Assembly (NCBI GenBank): GCA_009911175.1 | Contig: QXWX01000163.1 | Coordinates: 1 to 9,703, forward strand | DNA from: Lachnospiraceae bacterium | GTDB lineage: Bacteria; Bacillota_A; Clostridia; Lachnospirales; Lachnospiraceae | DNA length: 9,703 nucleotides | Direction: 5' to 3' | Shown here: positions 1 through 6,271 of the stretch, in pieces | Layout of the letters: each line of letters opens with the position of its first letter | Position numbering within the stretch: position 1 is the first letter of the stretch | Notes under the pieces: generated by a model | Database searches by the model: none | Told to the model about the DNA's origin: nothing | What the model saw: only the letters and a program-made list of their open reading frames with translations | Made by a program: the position numbers and the translations under genes

Positions 1-129
1 TTTCACTTGTCAGTCAAAAAGATTATCCCACAGATTTTAGAATATGTAAAACCGGCAGGTTATTCATCGCTTACTTTGTATCACGATTGCATTAAGAGTT
101 TCTGCAAAGTAAGACAATTTTCTGCATAA
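1..129 (+). CDS. Possible 3' end of an unidentified gene (partial)
   Basis: Frame 1 is open from the window edge to a TAA at 127-129, giving 42 residues that end in KSFCKVRQFSA. I do not recognise the family. The other two + frames hit stops at about 39 and 98, so the open stretch could be chance in AT-rich sequence. The amino-acid mix is plausible for a soluble protein C-terminus. The base composition is lower in GC than the mob genes that follow, so it may belong to a different inserted gene. The + strand terminator at 272-323 could end its transcript. Confidence 0.25.
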   Translation, partial: FHLSVKKIIPQILEYVKPAGYSSLTLYHDCIKSFCKVRQFSA

Positions 130-139
130 GGGAAAAGAG

Positions 140-259
140 AAAAAAGCCGCTGCGGGGAAGTCATCAGACGACAACGGATAGCAGGAACAGGCGGCAGCCG
201 CAAGGGTAAAATGCACGGGCAAAAAACGCCCGCCCTTGCCCCCGCCGCCCGTTCCCGCT
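140..259 (-). ncRNA. Candidate structured RNA (or DNA palindrome) upstream of mobC
   Basis: Positions 180-206 pair with 233-259 to form an interrupted stem, with an inner stem 216-220/228-232, about 27 base pairs in total. The blocks are 180-182/257-259, 184-188/251-255, 190-195/244-249, 197/242 and 200-206/233-239. The three single mismatches (183/256, 189/250, 196/243) are all A-C on the + strand, so they become U-G wobble pairs in a - strand RNA. A smaller hairpin at 161-173 shows the same pattern. On the - strand, GCGGC (150-146) is followed directly by six T (145-140) and could pair with GCCGC (195-191), giving a terminator that would exclude the long hairpin. No promoter was identified, so transcription is inferred. 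A DNA role, such as part of oriT or a replication palindrome, is an alternative. Confidence 0.35.
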
Positions 260-271
260 TATGGGTCAGTC

Positions 272-323
272 AAGAGGGAAAGCCATAAAAAAATCGGCTT
301 CCCCTCTTTTCTTTTTATTTTTT
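272..323 (+). terminator. Rho-independent terminator
   Basis: Positions 272-284 pair with 296-308 (12 pairs, one A-C mismatch at 279/301) around an 11-nt A-rich loop. The stem is followed at once by TTCTTTTTATTTTTT on the + strand. This is a textbook intrinsic terminator. It would stop transcripts coming from the left and insulate mobC from them, so mobC needs its own promoter between about 324 and 500. It could alternatively act as an attenuator in the mob leader. Confidence 0.82.
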
Positions 324-514
324 CAAAAACTTTTCTCTAAGGTTGCCTGTTTGGGGTTTCCATGCGTAGTAAGTTATAGGGGGAAGAATAGCAAGCATAG
401 GGATTGAGTACCCAATCCCGTATTTTTCCCGTTTCCGGCGTACCGTCCGGGCGTGAAAAATGCTTGTTGGGAAGTGTCCCAAACCCTCTGAAAAAGCAGA
501 AAGGAAGCGGGGAT
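324..514 (+). other. mob leader region, candidate oriT with three tandem hairpins
   Basis: This non-coding stretch lies directly before the mobilisation genes, where oriT commonly sits in MOBP-type elements. It contains a perfect 7-bp stem (400-406/413-419, 6-nt loop), then an interrupted stem (423-428/455-460, 430-431/452-453, 435-438/447-450), then a perfect 6-bp stem (467-472/477-482, 4-nt loop). Tandem hairpins of this kind are typical relaxosome binding sites, but I cannot name the nick site. A TTG at 404 could open a longer mobC frame, but it lies inside the first hairpin and has no convincing ribosome binding site. I saw no clear sigma-A promoter. Confidence 0.45.
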
Positions 515-844
515 ATGGCAGAGAGAAAGCGGGCTATCCAGTTAAAATTTTATGTGACGGAACAGGAGCGCATATTGATTGAGGAAAAAATGAAGCTGCT
601 GCAAACGGACAACTTGGGGGCTTATTTACGGAAAATGGCGATTGACGGCTATATTATCCAGTTGGACTATACGGCAGTCAAGGAGCAGACGGCAGAAATA
701 CAGAAAGTCGGCGTAAATGTGAACCAGATAGCAAGGCGGGTCAACTCCACCGGGAACGCCTACAAAGAGGACTTAGAGGAAATCAAGGGGGCATTGGAAA
801 AGATATGGCAGTTACAAAGATACACCCTATCAAAACTACGCTGA
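515..844 (+). CDS. mobC: MobC-family relaxosome accessory protein
   Basis: This 109-aa protein is predicted to bind oriT and help the relaxase form the relaxosome. The N-terminus (residues 5-45, with RAIQLKFYVTEQE) has the look of a ribbon-helix-helix DNA-binding fold with helices built around charged residues. Residues 65-77 carry VGVNVNQIARRVN, the characteristic MobC motif of the form (I/V)G.N(L/V)NQIAR..N. The C-terminus is helical. The ATG at 515 is chosen because the purine-rich GGAAGCGGGG at 503-512 precedes it and the protein then starts at the usual family position. The same frame stays open back to a TTG at 404, but those extra 37 residues overlap the hairpin cluster and look non-coding. 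The 3' end overlaps the relaxase start by 40 nt, which suggests translational coupling. Confidence 0.85.
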   Translation: MAERKRAIQLKFYVTEQERILIEEKMKLLQTDNLGAYLRKMAIDGYIIQLDYTAVKEQTAEIQKVGVNVNQIARRVNSTGNAYKEDLEEIKGALEKIWQLQRYTLSKLR

Positions 845-2151
845 ATAAGGCGATAGATTATATCTGCAATCCCGACAAGACGGACAATCAGATTTTGATT
901 TCCTCCTATGGCTGCTCGTATCAGACGGCAGATATTGAATTTGGCTTTACGCTGTCAAAGGCAAGGGACAAGGGGGATAACCTCGGACACCATTTGATAC
1001 AGTCCTTTGCGCCGGGGGAAGTGGGCTATGAGGAAGCCCACCGCATAGGAAAGGAGCTTGCGGACAAGGTTCTCGGCGGCAGATATGAATATGTGTTGAC
1101 TACCCACATAGACAAGGGGCATATCCATAACCACATCATATTTTGTGCGGTGGATTTCACGACACACCGCAAGTATATTTCCAACAAGAAAAGCTATTAC
1201 CAGATACGGAATGAGAGTGACAGGCTGTGTAAGGAACATGGATTGTCGGTCGTCACGCCGGGACAGGACAAGGGAAAGAAGTATGCGGAATGGGACGCTG
1301 AACGGAAAGGGACAAGTTGGAAAGCAAAGCTGAAAGCCGTGATTGACGATACAATCCCCAAAGCAAAAGATTTTGATGATTTCCTGCGGCTCATGGAAGC
1401 GGCGGGCTATGAGATAAAGCGGGGGAAGTTCGTTTCGTTCCGTGCGCCGGGGCAGGAACGCTTCACACGCTCTAAGACGCTTGGGGAAGCCTACACCGTG
1501 GAAGCCATAACGGAGAGGATTGCCGGGACGTACCGGGCGAAGCCGAAAGCGTTAAGGCAGGAAAAGGCGGGCGTTTCCATGCTGATAGACATTCAGAACA
1601 GTATCAAGGCAGCGGAAAGCAAAGGCTACGAACAGTGGGCGAAGATACACAACTTGAAGCAGGCGGCAAAGACTTTGAATTTCCTTACGGAGCATGACAT
1701 TTCAGAGTATGAACAGTTGCAGGCGGTTCTTGATGAAGTGCATACGGAAAGCGAAAATACCGCCGCCACGCTGAAAGGATTGGAAAAGCGGCTGTCCGAC
1801 ATATCCCTTTTGATGAAAAACATATCCGCATACCAACAGACAAAGGCGGTCTATATGCAGTACAAAAAGGCAAAGGACAAAGAAAAGTTCCTGCGTGGCA
1901 ATGAGAGCAGCATTATCATTCACGAAGCCGCCGCTAAGACGTTGCAGGCGGCGAAGAACGGCGGGAAGCTGCCCGATTTCAAGAAACTGCATACGGAGTA
2001 CAAGGAGCTTGCGGAGAAAAAAGACAAGTTATATCAAGAGTACGGGAAACTGAAAAAGAAAGTGAAGCAGTACGACACAATCAAGCAGAACGTAGACAGT
2101 ATTTTGCGGCAGGCGAAGCAGCAGGAACGGGAGAAACAGACAGAGAGGTAA
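805..2151 (+). CDS. Conjugative relaxase, MobA/VirD2-like (MOBP type, Tn1549-like)
   Basis: This 448-aa DNA strand transferase would nick oriT, stay covalently bound to the 5' end and pilot the strand into the recipient. Tyr19, in KAIDYICNPDKT, is the likely catalytic tyrosine. HHLIQSF (62-68) matches relaxase motif II. HIDKGHIHNH (101-110) is the three-histidine metal-binding motif III. The relaxase domain covers roughly residues 1-240. The remainder is rich in Lys, Glu and Gln with predicted long helices (about 265-440) and is probably coiled coil. The length fits the family and the reading frame is intact. The ATG at 805 lies within mobC, with AAGGGGG (about 784-790) and GGAAA (796-800) upstream. 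No coupling-protein gene follows in this window. The next genes run in the opposite direction, so this mob unit is a short operon here. Confidence 0.92.
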   Translation: MAVTKIHPIKTTLNKAIDYICNPDKTDNQILISSYGCSYQTADIEFGFTLSKARDKGDNLGHHLIQSFAPGEVGYEEAHRIGKELADKVLGGRYEYVLTTHIDKGHIHNHIIFCAVDFTTHRKYISNKKSYYQIRNESDRLCKEHGLSVVTPGQDKGKKYAEWDAERKGTSWKAKLKAVIDDTIPKAKDFDDFLRLMEAAGYEIKRGKFVSFRAPGQERFTRSKTLGEAYTVEAITERIAGTYRAKPKALRQEKAGVSMLIDIQNSIKAAESKGYEQWAKIHNLKQAAKTLNFLTEHDISEYEQLQAVLDEVHTESENTAATLKGLEKRLSDISLLMKNISAYQQTKAVYMQYKKAKDKEKFLRGNESSIIIHEAAAKTLQAAKNGGKLPDFKKLHTEYKELAEKKDKLYQEYGKLKKKVKQYDTIKQNVDSILRQAKQQEREKQTER

Positions 2152-2176
2152 TGCGGACAGTTAGGGCGGGCGTGTA

Positions 2177-2262
2177 AGACGTTTTAAGGGCGTTTCCGGG
2201 GCGTTATGGAGCATAGGCAGGGAAATACCCATTAACGCCCGGAAAAGGGCTTCTAAGCGTCT
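2177..2262. other. Imperfect long inverted repeat between convergent genes
   Basis: TTTCCGGG (2193-2200) pairs with CCCGGAAA (2238-2245), and CGTTA (2202-2206) pairs with TAACG (2233-2237), with one bulged G at 2201. An outer AGACG (2177-2181) pairs with CGTCT (2258-2262) across a partly paired interval. A small GGG/CCC hairpin (2220-2222/2228-2230) sits in the loop. It lies just after the relaxase stop, in the roughly 170-nt gene-free gap. Neither strand has a T-run after it, so it is not a standard terminator. It may stabilise the relaxase mRNA 3' end or be a DNA site. Confidence 0.5.
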
Positions 2263-2272
2263 ACAAGGGCAG

Positions 2273-2317
2273 AAAAAGACACCGGGGAATGACAGTCTTT
2301 CAATCATCATTCCCCGG
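2273..2317 (-). terminator. Terminator of the winged-helix gene and cargo direction
   Basis: CCGGGGAATGA (2282-2292) pairs perfectly with TCATTCCCCGG (2307-2317) around a 14-nt loop. Read on the - strand, the hairpin starts three bases after the TAA of the winged-helix gene and is followed a few bases later by TCTTTTTC (T5 at 2277-2273). On the + strand there is no T-run, so it is less likely to end the relaxase transcript. The arms nearly duplicate those of the terminator at 6355-6398. Confidence 0.68.
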
Positions 2318-2320
2318 CAT

Positions 2321-2725
2321 TTACCCATTGAATTTATAGCCGACACCTAAAACGGTTTTAATATAGACCGGGTTCTTGCTGTCCGGCTCTATCTTTTTCC
2401 GCAGGTTGCAAATCACGTTGACAACGCTTGAATGGCAGCTATCGCTATCCATGTTCCAAACAGCTTCAAAAATCTGTGTCTGTGTAAGGACAATGCCAGG
2501 ATTGGAAGCAAGGAATACAAGAGTGCTGTATTCAAGGCGGGTAAGGTTGACTTCTTTCCCGTCTTGAATTACTCTGTGTTGGCTTTGCCTTATTTCCAGT
2601 CCCGGAAAAAACATTCCCGAAACAGGAACAGGAATAGTCTGTACGGTTTCAAGTGAAATATGGTCAGCTATTGCCGATATGATTTTGTCAATCGCTTTTT
2701 CTTCCTGTTCATCTAGTGTCAGCAC
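2321..2725 (-). CDS. Receiver-less winged-helix (OmpR/PhoB-type) DNA-binding protein
   Basis: This 134-aa protein is counted from a GTG at 2725. Residues about 50-133 form a complete Trans_reg_C winged-helix domain: VNLTRLEYSTLVFLA, the recognition-helix region around SSVVNVICNLRKKI, and the closing GVGYKF. The first 45 residues (LDEQEEKAIDKII...) are helical and are not a receiver, since there is no acidic pocket or phospho-acceptor Asp. It is therefore probably a phosphorylation-independent regulator of ICE or cargo genes. The start is abnormal. The only good ribosome binding site (GAGGTGATC, 2750-2742) serves an ATG at 2739, but that frame ends at TAG after MGKY. The main frame is reached by a -1 shift at GGGAAAA, giving the N-terminus MGKILVLTLDEQ, or by restart at the GTG overlapping the TAG. 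A one-base deletion is the simplest alternative. It lies downstream of the histidine kinase and could be cotranscribed with the cargo. Confidence 0.72.
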   Translation of the reverse strand: MLTLDEQEEKAIDKIISAIADHISLETVQTIPVPVSGMFFPGLEIRQSQHRVIQDGKEVNLTRLEYSTLVFLASNPGIVLTQTQIFEAVWNMDSDSCHSSVVNVICNLRKKIEPDSKNPVYIKTVLGVGYKFNG

Positions 2726-2750
2726 TAGTATTTTCCCATAGGATCACCTC
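2713..2750 (-). promoter_or_regulatory. Recoding or coupled-restart site at the start of the winged-helix gene
   Basis: In - strand order there is a strong Shine-Dalgarno sequence (2750-2742), an ATG at 2739, and the heptamer GGGAAAA (2737-2731) in the X XXY YYZ phase of that ATG. A TAG stop (2727-2725) overlaps the GTG start of the main frame as TAGTG. A perfect 6-bp hairpin (2728-2723 with 2718-2713, loop 2722-2719) encloses that GTG. A -1 shift on the heptamer joins ATG-GGA-AAA to ATA-CTA-GTG of the main frame. The elements are seen directly; their use is inferred. The 2-nt gap between heptamer and hairpin is short for classical frameshift stimulators. Confidence 0.45.
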
Positions 2751-2800
2751 GGTTTAATAAAATAATATGTATTTTTAAAAATCACTTTTTTGATGTAAGT

Positions 2801-3664
2801 TTAATAACAAAGATTAAAATAAATCGAAATTGTTAATATATTATTTTTGTAACTAATTTCCTCTATACCACCATCTATTTTGTTTAATAACTCTTTTACA
2901 ATGTATAACCCTAAACCTGTATTTCCATTTGAACGTGATGCATCTACTGTATAAAATTTTTGAAAGAGCATATTAATATCAATGTTCTTTAATTCTGATG
3001 TAGTATTTTTCACTGTAAAAATACCATTTGCGTCTATCACAATTTCTACATAATCATTTGAATATCGTATTGCGTTTGTGATTAGATTTTCAATAATTCT
3101 TTTGCAGGCAACCGTGTTTCCAGTTATCCATACAGGGGCATTTTCTGTTTTAACAGTAGGTGTCAGTTTTTTTAGTTCACTATATTTATCAATTAGACAG
3201 TCAGTTACAATTCTATTTATATCCAATTTTTCAACTTCTAAAATATAATCCTCACTATCTATCAATGACAAATCATAAAATATTTGTAATAGTTCGGTTA
3301 AATAGTCTGCCTTTGCTTGAATGATAGAAAAATAGTGTTCCTGTTCTTCTTTATTTTGACAACTTTTTAAAAGTACTAAATATCCCTGTATTGATGTTAA
3401 AGGTGTTCTTAAATCATGGCTGATATTTGCAATAGATTGTTTTAACTGTTCTTTTTCCTGCAAAATCTGTAATTTTGCTCTCCGTTCCAAATCGTTTTTT
3501 TCGTTGATTATACCTGCTAATTTCTCTATATGCTTATTTGACAAGGAAATTCGTAGTTTTCTGTTTTCGCTAATCTGTTTTGTTATTTCACAAATTTGGC
3601 GTTTCCATGAAAAAAGAGAGAACATCAATATTATATTTAATAAAACCAATAATAAATAAATCAT
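2801..3664 (-). CDS. Sensor histidine kinase of a peptide-resistance module
   Basis: This 287-aa kinase has a single N-terminal membrane segment (about 2-20), a helical linker (21-75) and no extracellular sensor domain. The H-box is NISHDLRTPLTSIQGYL with phospho-acceptor His83. The N-box is ENLITNAIRYSND (Asn193/Asn197). The G2-type box is NTGLGLYIVK (248-257). The G1 position reads VKNTTSEL instead of a D.G.G motif, so the usual adenine-binding Asp is absent. Degenerate G1 boxes occur in this small-kinase subfamily as far as I recall. The partner is the response regulator at 5540-6208. It is the last gene of the cargo, 61 nt after the permease, with GGAGAG before its ATG. It is AT-rich and Asn/Ile/Lys-rich like the other cargo genes. 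I infer that it senses a membrane-active peptide directly or through the transporter. Confidence 0.88.
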   Translation of the reverse strand: MIYLLLVLLNIILMFSLFSWKRQICEITKQISENRKLRISLSNKHIEKLAGIINEKNDLERRAKLQILQEKEQLKQSIANISHDLRTPLTSIQGYLVLLKSCQNKEEQEHYFSIIQAKADYLTELLQIFYDLSLIDSEDYILEVEKLDINRIVTDCLIDKYSELKKLTPTVKTENAPVWITGNTVACKRIIENLITNAIRYSNDYVEIVIDANGIFTVKNTTSELKNIDINMLFQKFYTVDASRSNGNTGLGLYIVKELLNKIDGGIEEISYKNNILTISIYFNLCY

Positions 3665-3725
3665 TAATATTCTCTCCTTCGGTAAATTTTAAAATATTTC
3701 CAATAAGTTAGCAGTTTCAGAATAA

Positions 3726-4565
3726 CTATTTAAACTCCTGTTTTTTAATAAATATAACAGACAGGGGTAGCAAAAATAGTAAACCGAAAACCAAATATAC
3801 AATTATTTCATTGACCAGTCCATATTCAAGTCGAAAAGTTCCCATATTCATCCAATAGTATAATGGATTGAGCCAGACTAAATATTTTAGTATTATGTGG
3901 CTGTGAAAATTCTGCCATATTCCAGTATAAATTACTGCACCACCTAAAGTGAATAAACACATGACCGTTGCGATGATACCAGTATTTTTCAAACAGATAC
4001 ATATATTAATGCAAAGTAAAATGAAGGAAATCATTACTAAAAAATTCAATCCGATATAACCTAAATATTGTGTCAGTTCAGTTATATTGGGGGTATATCC
4101 AATCTGTATGCAAGTAAAACATAGCGTAATAACATTGAATAGAAAATAGCAGATTGCATTATATAAAACTATAACAATAACTTTCGCAAAGTAAACTTTT
4201 ACTCTGCTTATTCCATGAGCAATGGGCAGCTTAATTGTGCCAACAGAGTAATCATAACAGAAAAATTGTATGGTTAAAATGAGGGCAACAATCCAGAGAA
4301 ACACATTGCAGGATAGACAGGATTGCATAATTTCGCTAAATTTAGGAGTATCAATGTTTTCAAATGTAAATGCAAAAAAACCAATAATGCCTTGTATGGC
4401 AGCATTTGTTTCTTCATCGCCCTCTGAAACAAATAGCTGTGTTCCCCCTGCGGACAGGCTAAAACTTCCGTATAAAATCAATCCTGCAAAAAGAAGAAGC
4501 GGGACTGCTATAAACAACTTGGAATATTTCAATTTGAGAAATTCAGACTTTAACTGGTTAAACAT
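3726..4565 (-). CDS. ABC-2 type transporter permease (LanE/LanG/BcrB-like)
   Basis: This 279-aa integral membrane protein has six likely helices: about 17-37, 88-106, 124-150, 167-192, 195-217 and 253-272. Between helices 2 and 3, DYSVGTIKLPIAHGISRVKVYFAKV matches the cytosolic segment typical of ABC-2 permeases of the lantibiotic-immunity/bacitracin group, likely the coupling contact with the ATPase. The ATG at 4565 overlaps the end of the ATPase gene by 8 nt (ATGTTTAA), with AGGAGGT seven bases upstream, so the two are translationally coupled. Only one permease gene is present, whereas LanFEG systems carry two, so the transporter may work as a homodimer as in BcrAB-like systems. The substrate is not shown by the sequence; export of a peptide antibiotic is inferred from context. 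Confidence 0.85.
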   Translation of the reverse strand: MFNQLKSEFLKLKYSKLFIAVPLLLFAGLILYGSFSLSAGGTQLFVSEGDEETNAAIQGIIGFFAFTFENIDTPKFSEIMQSCLSCNVFLWIVALILTIQFFCYDYSVGTIKLPIAHGISRVKVYFAKVIVIVLYNAICYFLFNVITLCFTCIQIGYTPNITELTQYLGYIGLNFLVMISFILLCINICICLKNTGIIATVMCLFTLGGAVIYTGIWQNFHSHIILKYLVWLNPLYYWMNMGTFRLEYGLVNEIIVYLVFGLLFLLPLSVIFIKKQEFK

Positions 4566-5475
4566 ATTTTTTACCTCCTATTAGATTTTCAAAATACGTT
4601 TCTAATTCTTCTCCCTGTACAGATATTTCTTCAACCACAATCCCATTAGAAGAAAGTGCTTTTGAAATCGTATGTGTTTCGTCCAGTTTCTCATATACCC
4701 TTATAAAATTGTCTGGATATATAGAAAAGGTTTTGATTTTTAGTTGTTCTTCCAAGACAGTGACGGTTTTTTTTGTATCATCTGTTTTCAGCTTGATATG
4801 CCGCTTGCATTCCTCGCTTAACTCAGTTGCCGTAATTTGTTTGAGCAGTTTTCCATGATGTAAAAAACCATAGCAAGTTGCCAGTTGGTTTAACTCACTC
4901 AAAATATGGCTTGAAATTAAAATTGTCACATGATTTTCTTTTGCTAATTTTTTGAGCAATTCCCTAAGCTCAATAATTCCTGTTGGATCTAAGCCATTGA
5001 CAGGTTCATCTAATATTAAAAATTCCGGCTCGCCCAATAGGGCAATAGCTAATGCTAATCGCTGTTTCATTCCCAAAGAAAAGTCATTTACTTTCTTCTT
5101 TTTTGTATTGTTGAGTCCCACAAGTTCTAATGTCTTGGAAATACATTTTTTTTCTGGTATTCCTCGCTGTACCCGCTGTATTTCTAAATTTTGCTTCGCA
5201 GTCATATCTTTGTACAATGCAGGCATTTCAACAGTGCAACCAATTTTGGCACGTTCATATCGTAGATTCTCTGTTTTTCCGAACAAAGAAACCACACCGC
5301 TGCTTTGAAAAGCTAATCCTGTTAATATACGAATTAGGGTAGATTTTCCCGCCCCGTTTTCACCAATCAGTCCGTATATTTCGCCACGGTTGATAGAGAG
5401 GTTTACATTTTGCAATACATGGAAATTTTTGTAATTTTTACAAAGTTCTGTTGTCTGACATATAATTTCTGACAT
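4558..5475 (-). CDS. ABC transporter ATP-binding protein (LanF/BcrA-like)
   Basis: This 305-aa nucleotide-binding subunit drives the adjacent permease. Walker A is GENGAGKST (38-46), the signature is SLGMKQ (133-138), Walker B is LILDEP (153-158), and the H-loop His is residue 190 in LISSH. The Q-loop position reads IGCTVEMPALYKDMTAKQNL with Glu83 instead of Gln. This 'E-loop' is described for lantibiotic-immunity ATPases such as NukF. The C-terminal 90 residues are the extra domain usual for this group. The ATG at 5475 is chosen because GGAG lies 8 nt upstream. An in-frame ATG at 5511 would add 12 residues but has no ribosome binding site. It follows the response regulator by 64 nt, and the whole cargo is probably one transcript. 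Confidence 0.92.
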   Translation of the reverse strand: MSEIICQTTELCKNYKNFHVLQNVNLSINRGEIYGLIGENGAGKSTLIRILTGLAFQSSGVVSLFGKTENLRYERAKIGCTVEMPALYKDMTAKQNLEIQRVQRGIPEKKCISKTLELVGLNNTKKKKVNDFSLGMKQRLALAIALLGEPEFLILDEPVNGLDPTGIIELRELLKKLAKENHVTILISSHILSELNQLATCYGFLHHGKLLKQITATELSEECKRHIKLKTDDTKKTVTVLEEQLKIKTFSIYPDNFIRVYEKLDETHTISKALSSNGIVVEEISVQGEELETYFENLIGGKKYV

Positions 5476-5539
5476 TTTATCAACTCCTTTCCATGTTAGT
5501 TTATATTTCAAATCTAAAAAAAATCTAAAGGAATGAAAA

Positions 5540-6208
5540 TTAATTCAATTTATATCCAATTCCCCACACTGTTTCTATATATTCTGTATCAGTAAACTTT
5601 TTTATTTTTTTACGAATATTACTAATATGCGTGTTAATTGTATCATTATCATAGGCATATTCTTCCTGCCAGATAGATTCATAAAGATTTTGCTTTGAAA
5701 AAATCTTTTGTGAGTGCTGTAACAAAAGTATTAAAATTGCTAATTCTGTTGATGTAAATTGCACAATAGTTCCTTTTATATATACAGTACAGTTTTCAAT
5801 TTCAATCTCCTTGTATTTTAAATGAATATCTTCTTTTGAGGAAGCAGGTACACTTCTTTTTAAATTAGCCTCAATTCTTGCAAGTAACTCAAAGAGGTTA
5901 AAAGGTTTTGTCATATAGTCATCTGCACCTAAACGTAGCAACTCTATTTTGGATTGTACCATCGTTTTTGCAGACACAACAATGATAGGAATATCTGTGA
6001 ATGTTCTTAATTGTTTTATTACATTATCGCCGCTTAAAATTGGAAGCATTAAGTCTAAAATGATAAGGTCTGGAAAAAAATTTTGGCATAAGTCTACTCC
6101 CTCTTTGCCATTAGTGGCAGAACATACTTCGTAACTGTGGTCTGACAGAAATTTTGTTATCATATTACAAATATCTGTATCATCTTCTATAATTACTATT
6201 TTTTTCAA
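5540..6208 (-). CDS. OmpR/PhoB-family response regulator
   Basis: This 222-aa regulator controls the cargo module. The receiver (1-120) has the acidic pair Asp9/Asp10, phospho-acceptor Asp52 (LIILDLMLP), switch Ser79 and Lys101 (TKPFN). The winged-helix output domain (about 130-222) ends in GIGYKLN and contains the recognition-helix stretch INTHISNIRKKI. A TTG at 6208 is chosen as the start because GGAGG (6222-6218) sits nine bases upstream and the protein then begins MKKIVIIEDD, as in most family members. The ATG at 6232 adds eight residues (MFYWRIQK) that overlap this ribosome binding site. It is the first gene of the module, behind the promoter at 6272-6300. It likely autoregulates and induces the transporter when phosphorylated by the kinase at 2801-3664. 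Confidence 0.92.
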   Translation of the reverse strand: MKKIVIIEDDTDICNMITKFLSDHSYEVCSATNGKEGVDLCQNFFPDLIILDLMLPILSGDNVIKQLRTFTDIPIIVVSAKTMVQSKIELLRLGADDYMTKPFNLFELLARIEANLKRSVPASSKEDIHLKYKEIEIENCTVYIKGTIVQFTSTELAILILLLQHSQKIFSKQNLYESIWQEEYAYDNDTINTHISNIRKKIKKFTDTEYIETVWGIGYKLN

Positions 6209-6271
6209 TTTTTGTATCCTCCAATAAAACATAATTTATTTAAAATTTGGTTGCTTATTAGTACATTTTTG

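Noticed and set aside
404..514. N-terminal extension of MobC from a TTG at 404
   Set aside because: It lacks a clear ribosome binding site, overlaps the hairpin cluster, and the ATG at 515 gives the normal family start.
2161..2346. 61-aa minus-strand frame across the convergent gap
   Set aside because: It runs through the inverted repeat and terminator and overlaps the end of the winged-helix gene; no ribosome binding site and no recognisable family.
4952..5308. 118-aa plus-strand frame inside the ATPase gene
   Set aside because: It is antisense to the Walker and signature motif coding region; a shadow.
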